Shown here piece by piece: positions 26,580 to 34,365 of a stretch of DNA of 64,000 nt (its first letter is position 1; each line of letters opens with the position of its first letter). This DNA is from Planctomycetia bacterium. GTDB taxonomy: Bacteria > Planctomycetota > Planctomycetia > Gemmatales > HRBIN36. The position numbers and the translations under genes are program-made. The stretch is taken from contig JAEUIE010000027.1 of assembly GCA_016795155.1 (NCBI GenBank), forward strand, positions 36,146 through 100,145, in the 5' to 3' direction. Below the pieces are notes generated by a model. The model was not told where the DNA came from. It was given only the letters and a program-made list of their open reading frames with translations, and did no database searches.

Positions 26580-26781
26580 CAGGTTTTTCCGTTGGAATCA
26601 TTGCAATAAGGATGCTGGAACTGCCGAGTATACAAGACAAGAGACACATGAACAAGCGCGCTGCCCGGGGGGGACGCGTGTTGGGCTACATTCGGGTGCG
26701 GTCCTTACGCCCGTAGCCTTGGATACAGCTATTAGTTTAGGACAGTCCGCCAGGGAAAGCAGCCTTGGCAGGGGGAGACGA

Positions 26782-27996
26782 ATGAAACGACGAGTCACCG
26801 GTTTCCTTCTCGCTATTGCCGCTACCAGCGGTTGCATGAACACCGATGGTGGGATGGGTTATAATCAGCCTGGCATGCAGAATGGCGCCATGCGTTTAGC
26901 TTCCAGCGAATACGGGCCTGTTGGCCCCTGGAACACTCCCATGATACCACAAGGCGCTATGGGTGGCATGCAAGCCATGAGCAGTCCCATGGGCGGCGGT
27001 TCACCGATCGTTCAAATGGGCTATGCTGGTGGCGATGCCGGAATCCTTCAGGTTTCTGGCTGCTCCAACGGCGCATGCTCACTGCCTGGCGCACCCCCCA
27101 TGGGTGGCATGGGTGGTGGCGTGAATATGGACCCAGGCTGCTATACCACAGGCGGCCGAGTCAACAGCTTTGGACATCTGCCTAACGGTCCCGATGCTGG
27201 TCTCTCTTCACAACGAACTCAAGTAAAGTTCTCTGGTCCGGTCAATGCCAAGGTAGGCTGGTATGTCAACGGCCCCGATGGCAAGCCCGTGCTTTCACCA
27301 AGCCAGATCACCATGCCAGGACGATTCAACTTCGCTCAGGCTGCGATCTATCGCCTCAAGATTTCCGATATCCAGGGCCGTCCTGGTGTTGAACTGTACC
27401 CCACCATCGAAGTGGTGCCCAGCAACGCCAAGTCTGACGCTTTCCTGTCTCACAATGTTGTGCCTGTCGAATTCTCTGATGAAGACCTCGGTCAGATTCG
27501 CGAAGGCAACTACATCACCAAGGTTATCTACCTGCCTGACGCTCAGTACATGAGCCTGGCTGGTGGTGCTGAAGAACTTTCTTCCACTCGCCTGGAACCT
27601 GGTGTTGATCCGATCGCAGAAGCCATGCGACGTGGCCACATCCTTCTGATCATCCGCGTGGGTAACATCAGCCTGGATGTGCCTAACTCACCTCCACTGA
27701 GTGCACCCGGCACCTTCGGTGTTCCACAAGGTGGCCCAGCTCCAATGCCTGCTCCAGGTGGCGCACCTGGCGCTCCCGGCCAAGGTCCAGTTCATCCTGC
27801 TGCCTTCATGATGATGATGCAACAGCAGGGTGGCATGCCTCCTATGCCTCCAGCAGCTGGCAAAGCTCCCAAGGCTGGCTTTCCGCTGACCACCATCTCC
27901 GCTCCTCGCGGTTTGGGTTTCGACTTTGACGATGCCCCTCAACCTGCTTTCCGCGAACGTCCAGGCATGTTCGATAAAGCAGTCTGGGGTAAATAA
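26782..27996 (+). CDS. Gly/Pro/Met-rich lipoprotein, paralog of the next gene
   Basis: From the ATG at 26782, placed after GGGGGAG, the product is 404 aa; an open frame extends 95 codons upstream but has no ribosome site. The N-terminus looks like a lipoprotein signal (LLAIAATSGC). A Met/Gly/Pro-rich stretch (about 20-130) precedes a globular domain (about 150-300: YRLKISDIQGRPGVELYPTIEVVP, EGNYITKVIYLPD, AEAMRRGHILLIIRVGN). The same domain is found in the next gene. A second Pro/Gly/Met-rich tail follows. Surface location is likely; the function is unknown. Confidence 0.75.
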   Translation: MKRRVTGFLLAIAATSGCMNTDGGMGYNQPGMQNGAMRLASSEYGPVGPWNTPMIPQGAMGGMQAMSSPMGGGSPIVQMGYAGGDAGILQVSGCSNGACSLPGAPPMGGMGGGVNMDPGCYTTGGRVNSFGHLPNGPDAGLSSQRTQVKFSGPVNAKVGWYVNGPDGKPVLSPSQITMPGRFNFAQAAIYRLKISDIQGRPGVELYPTIEVVPSNAKSDAFLSHNVVPVEFSDEDLGQIREGNYITKVIYLPDAQYMSLAGGAEELSSTRLEPGVDPIAEAMRRGHILLIIRVGNISLDVPNSPPLSAPGTFGVPQGGPAPMPAPGGAPGAPGQGPVHPAAFMMMMQQQGGMPPMPPAAGKAPKAGFPLTTISAPRGLGFDFDDAPQPAFRERPGMFDKAVWGK

Positions 27997-28083
27997 TCTG
28001 AAAGCGGTTAATGAGGTTGAGGGCTGCTGGCGATTGTCTCCTCGACGACGCTTTCAGACCTCAACCTCAGTGTGTTTCTGAGG

Positions 28084-29496
28084 ATGCTTTCTACGCCAAA
28101 GCGAGTGACTGCCATGCGATCTATCATCCTGTTGTTGACAATGTGCTGGATGAGCATCTGCACACTGGGACAAGCACAGGGACCGATGCCGGGAATCATT
28201 CCGCCACCGGGGAAGTTGCACCTTCGCCTGCAAGGTGATTCAGGCACCAAGCTCTCGTACCTCACTGCACCCAATACGTGGAAAACTCAATCACTGCCTT
28301 GTGAACTGACTTTGCAGCCCGGTGCCCGCTACCTTTTCAAAGTCGAAGGGTTGCCTCATTGCCCTGGGCTGGTTTTCTATCCCACGCTGGAAGTGCTCGA
28401 CGTTCTCTATCTGCCGAAAACTTTGAAAGCCTCCGATCATCCAGCTCCTGTGACTCTCACCGAACAGGATGGACTGGCTGTGATGAAAGGCGCTATGGTC
28501 ACCAAGATTATCACGCTCGAAGACCCCGAAAGTCCCTTCATTGGCATAGGTGGCAACGTCAACGGTGCTGATGCGGAACCGCTAGGCGGCCTGGATATCA
28601 TGTCCTTCGCTCGTGAAGTTGGCAGACCCGTTGCAATTCTCCGCTGGGGCAACAAGGAACCTACCGAAGCTGACCTGGCAGGAAGATCACAGAGCATGGG
28701 TGGCCCGATCTGCGGCCCAGTCGTTCCCATCAAGCCCTTCAAAACCGGTGAAGAATGCCTGCGTGATGGTGGCGATTTCCATCGACCTGCACATTTTGCC
28801 GAAGGCAAGCTGAAAGGCCTTGATCCTTCCGATACTGTCATGACCTATACCGACCGTACCGGGAAGAAGCACATCCTGCCTTCGAACCCGGTCTGCCTGT
28901 GCGTGCCCCGCTTTGTCAACATCCGACAGGTCATTCAACTGGAAGGCTTTGCTCTTAACGAAGCAGCCCAGCCAGTCATTTTGAAGGAACAGGTTGAACG
29001 TGCAGTCTCCAAAGACAAGGCTGTTCCTGCCAAGCAACTCGAAGAAGGCCTCATCCTGAGACTGGCACTGAAAGCGATGGCTGACATCACCACTGACAAG
29101 CTGGTTACCTACAAACAAGTTGAAGGTGTCAAAATCATCGGCCGCCTGGAACAGGCACTGGAAAAGGTGGGTGTTGAACCTCCCTCTCCAGAATGCGTGG
29201 ATGAACCATTGGTACTGTGCAAAAGCTGTTCAACAGAGAAAGCCCAGATTGGCGATATCGTGACCTTTACCATCAAGTACGATAACAAAAGCTGTCAGCC
29301 CATTCATGATGTTGCGGTTTCCGACAGCCTGACCACCCGACTGGAATATGTGCCAGGCACTGCCAAGTCGAGCCGTGAAGCCATCTTTGTCACCACAGTG
29401 AATGAAGCAGGCTCACTGGTGTTGCGATGGGAACTCAAAGATCCACTCCCCGCCAAGCAGGGTGGCGAAGTAACCTTCCAGGCACGCATTAAGTAA
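28084..29496 (+). CDS. exported surface protein with DUF11 domain, paralog of the preceding lipoprotein
   Basis: The product is 470 aa from ATG 28084; the Met at 28114 (MRSIILLLTMCWMS) is an equally possible start of the signal peptide, and GTG 28072 is less likely. Residues of about 45-200 match the preceding lipoprotein (YLFKVEGLPHCPGLVFYPTLEVLD, KGAMVTKIITLEDPE, SFAREVGRPVAILRWGN). A central region carries paired Cys (CLCVP). The C-terminal about 95 residues form a DUF11 domain (GDIVTFTIKYDNKS...LEYVPGTAKSSREA). The two genes are 87 bases apart, on the same strand, and probably arose by duplication. Confidence 0.75.
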   Translation: MLSTPKRVTAMRSIILLLTMCWMSICTLGQAQGPMPGIIPPPGKLHLRLQGDSGTKLSYLTAPNTWKTQSLPCELTLQPGARYLFKVEGLPHCPGLVFYPTLEVLDVLYLPKTLKASDHPAPVTLTEQDGLAVMKGAMVTKIITLEDPESPFIGIGGNVNGADAEPLGGLDIMSFAREVGRPVAILRWGNKEPTEADLAGRSQSMGGPICGPVVPIKPFKTGEECLRDGGDFHRPAHFAEGKLKGLDPSDTVMTYTDRTGKKHILPSNPVCLCVPRFVNIRQVIQLEGFALNEAAQPVILKEQVERAVSKDKAVPAKQLEEGLILRLALKAMADITTDKLVTYKQVEGVKIIGRLEQALEKVGVEPPSPECVDEPLVLCKSCSTEKAQIGDIVTFTIKYDNKSCQPIHDVAVSDSLTTRLEYVPGTAKSSREAIFVTTVNEAGSLVLRWELKDPLPAKQGGEVTFQARIK

Positions 29497-29524
29497 TTCA
29501 AACTAATCACTCACATGTGCCCCA

Positions 29525-29563
29525 CTCTCTCCGCCATAGGGGAGAGGGTTCAGGGGTGAGGGG
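29525..29563. repeat. GAGGGG-type palindromic element, copy 2
   Basis: CTCTCTCCGCCATAGGGGAGAG with the tail TTCAGGGGTGAGGGG; a diverged relative of copies 1, 3 and 4 in tandem with copy 3. Confidence 0.75.
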
Positions 29564-29581
29564 TGAAGAATCGCCAACATA

Positions 29582-29628
29582 CTCCCCTCTCCCTCCCGGG
29601 GAGAGGGGCTGGGGGTGAGGGGTTCTTC
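29582..29628. repeat. GAGGGG-type palindromic element, copy 3
   Basis: CCCCTCTCCC / GGGAGAGGGG-type halves and a CTGGGGGTGAGGGG tail. Its 47 bases are identical to the element inside the DUF1549/1553 gene at 61527-61573. Confidence 0.9.
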
Positions 29629-29649
29629 TCATGGCGAAGCCCTTCATGT

Positions 29650-31251
29650 TCAACTGAAGATGCCGATCTTCCTTCCCAGCATTTCAATCAGTGGCGGCAG
29701 GAATCGGATCAGCACATATCCCAGTGCCGCCACCGCCATCAGCAACACGATCAGCTTGACCCAACCGCCAAAAGTCAGGAATAGATCAGTCCACCACCTG
29801 CGGCGTTCATAGGCATCCACTTCCTCCGAGATCTTTTCAAACTGCTTCTGCAGCTTCGCGGACCGTCGTTCAGCACGTACCTGCACCAGTACGCTGCGAA
29901 GCACCGATTCCCATTGTGGATATTCCGCAATGGGTCGGAAACGTTCGTTGGGTTGATGACTGGCCATTGCCGTCGGGTCAATCTTGCGAGACTCAATCTG
30001 TACACGCAGTTGTTCGGTTGTCAACTCTACCAGTTTGGTCGGCCCTTTGCCATCTTTCTTGATCTGCACATACCACTTCGGTTCGCTGACAGGTAGAATC
30101 ACCTGTTCCGGATAACTGGTCGAGCTCATGGAGACGTTGATCTCTGGTTTCGATTTGCGAGGAGTAGCAACAATCTGGGTGATTCCCGTTACTTTTTCCG
30201 AGAGAAATGGCCCAGCCAGATCGAGTTGTTCCAGCGCTGCAAGCACTTCCTCACACGACTGATAACGATTGACCGGCGAACGATCCATCATTTTCGCAAT
30301 GATCAGTTCCAGCTTTTCAGGCACGTTCCGATTGTATTGCCTCATCGAAGCCATGTACCCTGACTGCTTTTCCTGCAGCAGGCCTGCGAAATCTTTCGAT
30401 GCAAAGGGCTTGTGCTTGCACAGCATTACATACAGCATGACTCCCAGAGCATAGATATCACTGCGGGCATCCACTGATTTCGCCGAACGCATCTGTTCAG
30501 GAGGCATATACATCGGCGTACCGATGCCAATACCCGACATCGTCAACGACAGGTTGTCATCCACCGGCTTGGCCAAGCCAAGATCAGCCAGCTTGACCAC
30601 ACCATCGTGACCGATCAGAACATTGTCAGGCTTGATATCACGATGGATGATCTGGTGTTCATGTGCATATTTCAGTGCATGAGCTACATCGAGGATGATG
30701 CACAAGGCATCTTCAACCGATAACCGTTCCCTGGTTTTCAGCAACTGCTTCAGCGTACCACCATTTACATACTCCATCACCAGGAAGCGCAAGCCTTGAA
30801 TCTTTCCCATGCCGTAGCATCGCACGATGTTGGTGTGATGCAGTTTGGAAAGCACACTCGCTTCACGCTTGAACCGCGAAATAATGGATGCATCCTGGGC
30901 ATACCGAAGGGATAACACTTTCAGTGCTACCTCACGCTGCTCACTGGTGTGCCTGGCATGAAACACCGAACCCATGGTGCCTTTACCCAGGCGTGAAAGA
31001 ATTTCATAGCCCCCCAGTTGCAGTCCAGTACACTCGTTATCCAGACGAGCGTACCATTCCTGCAAGGTTTCCGCAACAGGCACACCCAGACTGCCTGTAT
31101 CTTGTTGAATAACATCAAGATCAGGATGCGTTTCTTTATGGCCAACCAGTTCAGAAGTTGTCTCTTGAACAGTTTGAGCGGGAACTTCTTTAACGTTGAC
31201 CGTTACCGTACTTTCGGTAAGGTTCTGACGAGACGACGGGACAGCGGCCAT
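29650..31251 (-). CDS. Ser/Thr protein kinase with GYF2-like region and C-terminal membrane anchor
   Basis: The 533-aa protein has a kinase domain at about 80-345: Gly loop LGKGTMGSV, Lys111 in VALKVL, HRDIKPDNVLIG, DLG (Leu for Phe in the DFG motif, common in bacterial kinases), and GTPMYMPPEQ. After it come a linker, a region of about 60 residues (WYVQIKKDGKGPTKLVELTTEQL) resembling a GYF_2 display domain, a coiled section, and one membrane segment near 497-517. The kinase should face the cytosol. It is monocistronic, divergent from fmt. Confidence 0.9.
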   Translation of the reverse strand: MAAVPSSRQNLTESTVTVNVKEVPAQTVQETTSELVGHKETHPDLDVIQQDTGSLGVPVAETLQEWYARLDNECTGLQLGGYEILSRLGKGTMGSVFHARHTSEQREVALKVLSLRYAQDASIISRFKREASVLSKLHHTNIVRCYGMGKIQGLRFLVMEYVNGGTLKQLLKTRERLSVEDALCIILDVAHALKYAHEHQIIHRDIKPDNVLIGHDGVVKLADLGLAKPVDDNLSLTMSGIGIGTPMYMPPEQMRSAKSVDARSDIYALGVMLYVMLCKHKPFASKDFAGLLQEKQSGYMASMRQYNRNVPEKLELIIAKMMDRSPVNRYQSCEEVLAALEQLDLAGPFLSEKVTGITQIVATPRKSKPEINVSMSSTSYPEQVILPVSEPKWYVQIKKDGKGPTKLVELTTEQLRVQIESRKIDPTAMASHQPNERFRPIAEYPQWESVLRSVLVQVRAERRSAKLQKQFEKISEEVDAYERRRWWTDLFLTFGGWVKLIVLLMAVAALGYVLIRFLPPLIEMLGRKIGIFS

Positions 31252-31445
31252 GGGAGTCCCTCCTGTTGCAGGATGCTCATACTATGATCTGACTATATCA
31301 AAGCGAAAACGGAATATCTAAACCGACATCAGGCACATAAAATCGGAAGGAATGATAAAGTGATTATACCCGGAGTTCATCTGTCGGCCATTTTTTCATT
31401 GTAAAATGTCAAAAATTTCTGCCTCTTATTTGCCTTTACCAACCC

Positions 31446-31457
31446 TACAATGCTCAC
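31446..31457 (+). promoter_or_regulatory. possible -10 box placing the fmt start codon at +1
   Basis: TACAAT lies six bases before the fmt ATG, and no ribosome site is visible, as expected for a leaderless mRNA. The -35 region is poor, so this is only suggestive. Confidence 0.25.
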
Positions 31458-32423
31458 ATGAAAATACTCATGATGGGCACAGGTGTCTTTGCTGAACCAA
31501 CTTTCTCAGCATTACTGAAAAGCAGACACACTCTTCTCGGTCTGGTCACCAACCCTGACCGCCCCAGTGGCAAAGATCGCGAGATGGAACGAGGCATCAA
31601 AAAGCTTGCAGTAGATGCTGGCTTGCCTGTCTATCAGCCTCTCAACATCAATACTCCTGAAGCTGTCACTTATCTGCGGACACATTTCGCAGCCGATATT
31701 TATGTAGTGGCAGCCTACGGCCAGCTTCTGTCCAAAGATGTGTTGAGCATCCCTGCACGAGGCGGCATCAATGTACACTCGTCACTGCTACCGAAGTACC
31801 GTGGGGCAGCGCCCATTGCCTGGGCTATCTATCATGGTGATACACAAACGGGAGTCACCATCATCCGCATGACGCCACGCATGGATGCTGGTGAAATGCT
31901 GGCACAGGCGACGGAAACCATTCATGCTGATGATACCGCAGGCACGCTCGAAGCACGGCTCGCCAAGCTGGGTGCATCACTCGCTCTGAGTGTACTGGAG
32001 CAGATAGAGCAGGGTACCGAGCAAGGCATCCCTCAGGATATGAAACTGGTCACCAAAGCGCCCAAGCTCAGCAAAGAGATGGCACTGATTGACTTCAACC
32101 GTACTGCCAGCCAGGTTGATTGCCAGATACGCGCCTTCCAACCCTGGCCTAATCCCTACACCTATTGGCATCGCAGTTCAGGACAGCCACTCAGGCTGAT
32201 CGTCCTCCGCGCCACGCCAGACGCATCTCAACAAACCGAAAAAGCCCCAGGCGAAGTAATCCAAGTCGGGCCCAACCAGTTAAGCATTGCCTGTGGACAA
32301 GGCACCGTGCTGAATCTGCTCACCATCCAACCCAGCGGAAAAAAAGAACAACCCGTCTCTGAGTTCATACGGGGTTACCGAGTGCAGGTGGGAGATCGAT
32401 TAGGAAGCGAAGCAAACAAATAA
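31458..32423 (+). CDS. fmt: methionyl-tRNA formyltransferase
   Basis: The 321-aa protein has Fmt length and motifs: MKILMMGTGVFAEP, AYGQLL, and the catalytic Asn105/His107 with the SLLPKYRG loop (INVHSSLLPKYRGAAPI), followed by the TGVTIIRM and DAGEML segments. The C-terminal OB-like domain binds tRNA. It formylates Met-tRNAi from 10-formyl-THF. The usual neighbour def is absent. No ribosome site is seen before the ATG. Confidence 0.95.
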   Translation: MKILMMGTGVFAEPTFSALLKSRHTLLGLVTNPDRPSGKDREMERGIKKLAVDAGLPVYQPLNINTPEAVTYLRTHFAADIYVVAAYGQLLSKDVLSIPARGGINVHSSLLPKYRGAAPIAWAIYHGDTQTGVTIIRMTPRMDAGEMLAQATETIHADDTAGTLEARLAKLGASLALSVLEQIEQGTEQGIPQDMKLVTKAPKLSKEMALIDFNRTASQVDCQIRAFQPWPNPYTYWHRSSGQPLRLIVLRATPDASQQTEKAPGEVIQVGPNQLSIACGQGTVLNLLTIQPSGKKEQPVSEFIRGYRVQVGDRLGSEANK

Positions 32424-32444
32424 CTTGACCGTAAATCGTTTTTA

Positions 32445-32623
32445 GCTCCGAAGGAGCCACCGATATTAGCCTGGCCCGGAAGGGCCAGGTGAGAAGTTGA
32501 AAAAGGACAAAGCTCCGGAGGAGCGCTCGAAGTTTCGAGCGCTCCTCCGGAGCTTTACTGATTATGTCATTCTAGTTCCAGGCCCTACCGGGCCTGGCTA
32601 TTACCGGTCGCTCCGATGGAGCC
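32445..32623. repeat. 179-bp nested palindromic element after fmt
   Basis: Two outer arms (32445-32489 and 32578-32623) are inverted copies with few mismatches; each also contains its own small hairpins (GCTCCGAAGGAGC, CTGGCCCGGAAGGGCCAG). Between them sits a perfect 23-bp stem with a 2-base apex (32509-32556, AAAGCTCCGGAGG...). This cruciform-like unit fills the gap between converging fmt and the FGGY kinase gene, and may terminate both. Confidence 0.85.
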
Positions 32624-32665
32624 AAAAACGTGATTCGTCGAATTCGTTTAAACTACGACTTATAA

Positions 32666-34183
32666 TTATTTGGGAACAACCACACCCTTCAGCACCTGGT
32701 AGAGCCGTCGATACTTCTCATACCCCTCTTCATAACTCAGCCGGCTGGATAGTTGTGGCTCGATGTTGCTTTCAAACCTGACCATCTCCCCCGCTGCCTG
32801 TTCAAGGCTTGCAAACTCTCCAGTATGCACAGCAGCTACCATCGCTGAACCCAACGCACACGCTTCCGTTTCAGAAGGCACTGCTACTGGAACCTGGCAT
32901 ACATCGGCATGGATCTGCAGCCAGAGTTTGCTCTTGGCTCCACCACCACCGGCAATCAGTTGCGTGATAGGCAAACCATGATGGGCCAGGTCTTCCAGAA
33001 TATGCCGGGTACCATAGGCGGTTCCTTCGTAAATGCTGCGGAGCATGTGGCCTGCACTATGTGAAAGCGTTAATCCCCACCAGGTGCCCCGGCTCAATGG
33101 ATCTTTCAACGGCGTGCGAGCGCCTTGCCAGTGTTCCAAACATACCAGACCATCGCAACCGGGTGCAACTTTTTCCGCCTTCTGATCAAGCAGTGCATAC
33201 ACAGGGATACCCAGTTGAGCAGCTTCCTTTTCTTCCTTCCCTGCAAAGTGCTCACGGTACCAGTTCACAATCGAACCCGTTGCGGTTTGACCTCCTTCGA
33301 GCGTATATAACCCCGGACGGATGGCGTCAGCATAGCAGCCCAGCATCCCGGTTCCCAGCAAAGGCTGATCAGCATTCACCAGATGACACGTGCTCGAACC
33401 CATGATCATCGCCAGCTTGCCAGGTGCCACAGCTCCCAGACCAATCATGCCGGCATAGGCATCAATGCCACCCTGAGCAATCGGTGTGCCTGCCTTGAGT
33501 CCAATAGCCTCCGCTGCTGCAGCAGAAAGTTTGCCTGTGCCCGCACCATAGGGAACCACTTCGCTTGGCCACTTGTCGTACAAATCTTCGAGATCAACCG
33601 CCTGCAACAACGCTTTGCTCCAGCCACCTTCAGGCGCTACATAGTTCCATTTCACTGCGACATGGTTCAGCGATAACGTCCAGTTCCCTGTCAGTTGGTA
33701 CATCAGCCAATCAGTGCATTCCACCACATGCCTGGCTGCATCGTAACTGGCTCGTTCGTTCTGCTTCAGCCAGAGTGCCTTAGGCAACATCCATTCAGGT
33801 GAAACGATGTTCGAAACCCATCGCAGTGAATCGTCCTGCGTCTGCGTAATGGCTTGTGCCTGGGCGTGGCTACGCTGATCCATCCACAAGAGTGCAGGGC
33901 GGACCGGCAAACCCGCTGCATCCACCGCCAGCACTGTGCAGGCTGTGCTGTCCAGACCAATCGCTACGATATCTTCTGCCTGACATTTCGCATCACTGAT
34001 GGCCTGCGGGATGGCAGTGCAGATGCCTTTCCACCAGTCGAGAGGCTGCTGTTCCGCCCAGCCTGGCTTGGGATACGTTGTTTCAAGCGGCGCCGTCCCA
34101 CTGCCATGACGTTTGCCCTGGCTGTCGAACAGCACTGCTCTCACGCTTTGCGTACCGATATCCAATCCGAGAAAAAGTCTCAT
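32666..34183 (-). CDS. FGGY-family carbohydrate kinase
   Basis: The 505-aa protein begins with the FGGY nucleotide motif MRLFLGLDIGTQSVRAVLFD. It has GLDSTACT, WMDQR with the catalytic-side Asp region, GGIDAYAGMIGLG, MGSSTCH, EGGQTATGSI and LIAGGGGAKSKLWLQI. The STCH and GGQTATG segments resemble ribulokinase/ribitol-kinase-like members more than xylulokinase, so I assign no symbol. It phosphorylates a pentose, pentitol or related sugar with ATP in the cytosol. No isomerase or transporter lies next to it. Confidence 0.85.
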   Translation of the reverse strand: MRLFLGLDIGTQSVRAVLFDSQGKRHGSGTAPLETTYPKPGWAEQQPLDWWKGICTAIPQAISDAKCQAEDIVAIGLDSTACTVLAVDAAGLPVRPALLWMDQRSHAQAQAITQTQDDSLRWVSNIVSPEWMLPKALWLKQNERASYDAARHVVECTDWLMYQLTGNWTLSLNHVAVKWNYVAPEGGWSKALLQAVDLEDLYDKWPSEVVPYGAGTGKLSAAAAEAIGLKAGTPIAQGGIDAYAGMIGLGAVAPGKLAMIMGSSTCHLVNADQPLLGTGMLGCYADAIRPGLYTLEGGQTATGSIVNWYREHFAGKEEKEAAQLGIPVYALLDQKAEKVAPGCDGLVCLEHWQGARTPLKDPLSRGTWWGLTLSHSAGHMLRSIYEGTAYGTRHILEDLAHHGLPITQLIAGGGGAKSKLWLQIHADVCQVPVAVPSETEACALGSAMVAAVHTGEFASLEQAAGEMVRFESNIEPQLSSRLSYEEGYEKYRRLYQVLKGVVVPK

Positions 34184-34273
34184 CGAATGCCTCGTCTCAT
34201 TTCAACTGTTCCTTTATCAAGGAAGACATGGTAACTTGCAAGAGGCTAGATGGAAGTTTCCGGTGCGGGACGG

Positions 34274-34310
34274 GTGCCACGGTTTGCGTGTACTCACGCT
34301 AACCGTGCCA
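34274..34310. repeat. hairpin with TACT apex before the ankyrin/PQQ gene
   Basis: GCCACGGTTTGCGTG and CACGCTAACCGTGCC pair almost fully around a TACT apex. A similar shortened form is at 63781-63812, and the same apex occurs in other hairpins of the window. Confidence 0.7.
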
Positions 34311-34365
34311 ATTCACCGCACAGTTACTTTTACGGACTTACTTCGCTCGAAGATTCCGGTGCAAT

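Noticed and set aside
26497..26781. A 95-codon upstream extension of the lipoprotein gene
   Set aside because: A strong ribosome site and a lipoprotein signal begin at 26782; the extension overlaps the start of the divergent exported-protein gene.
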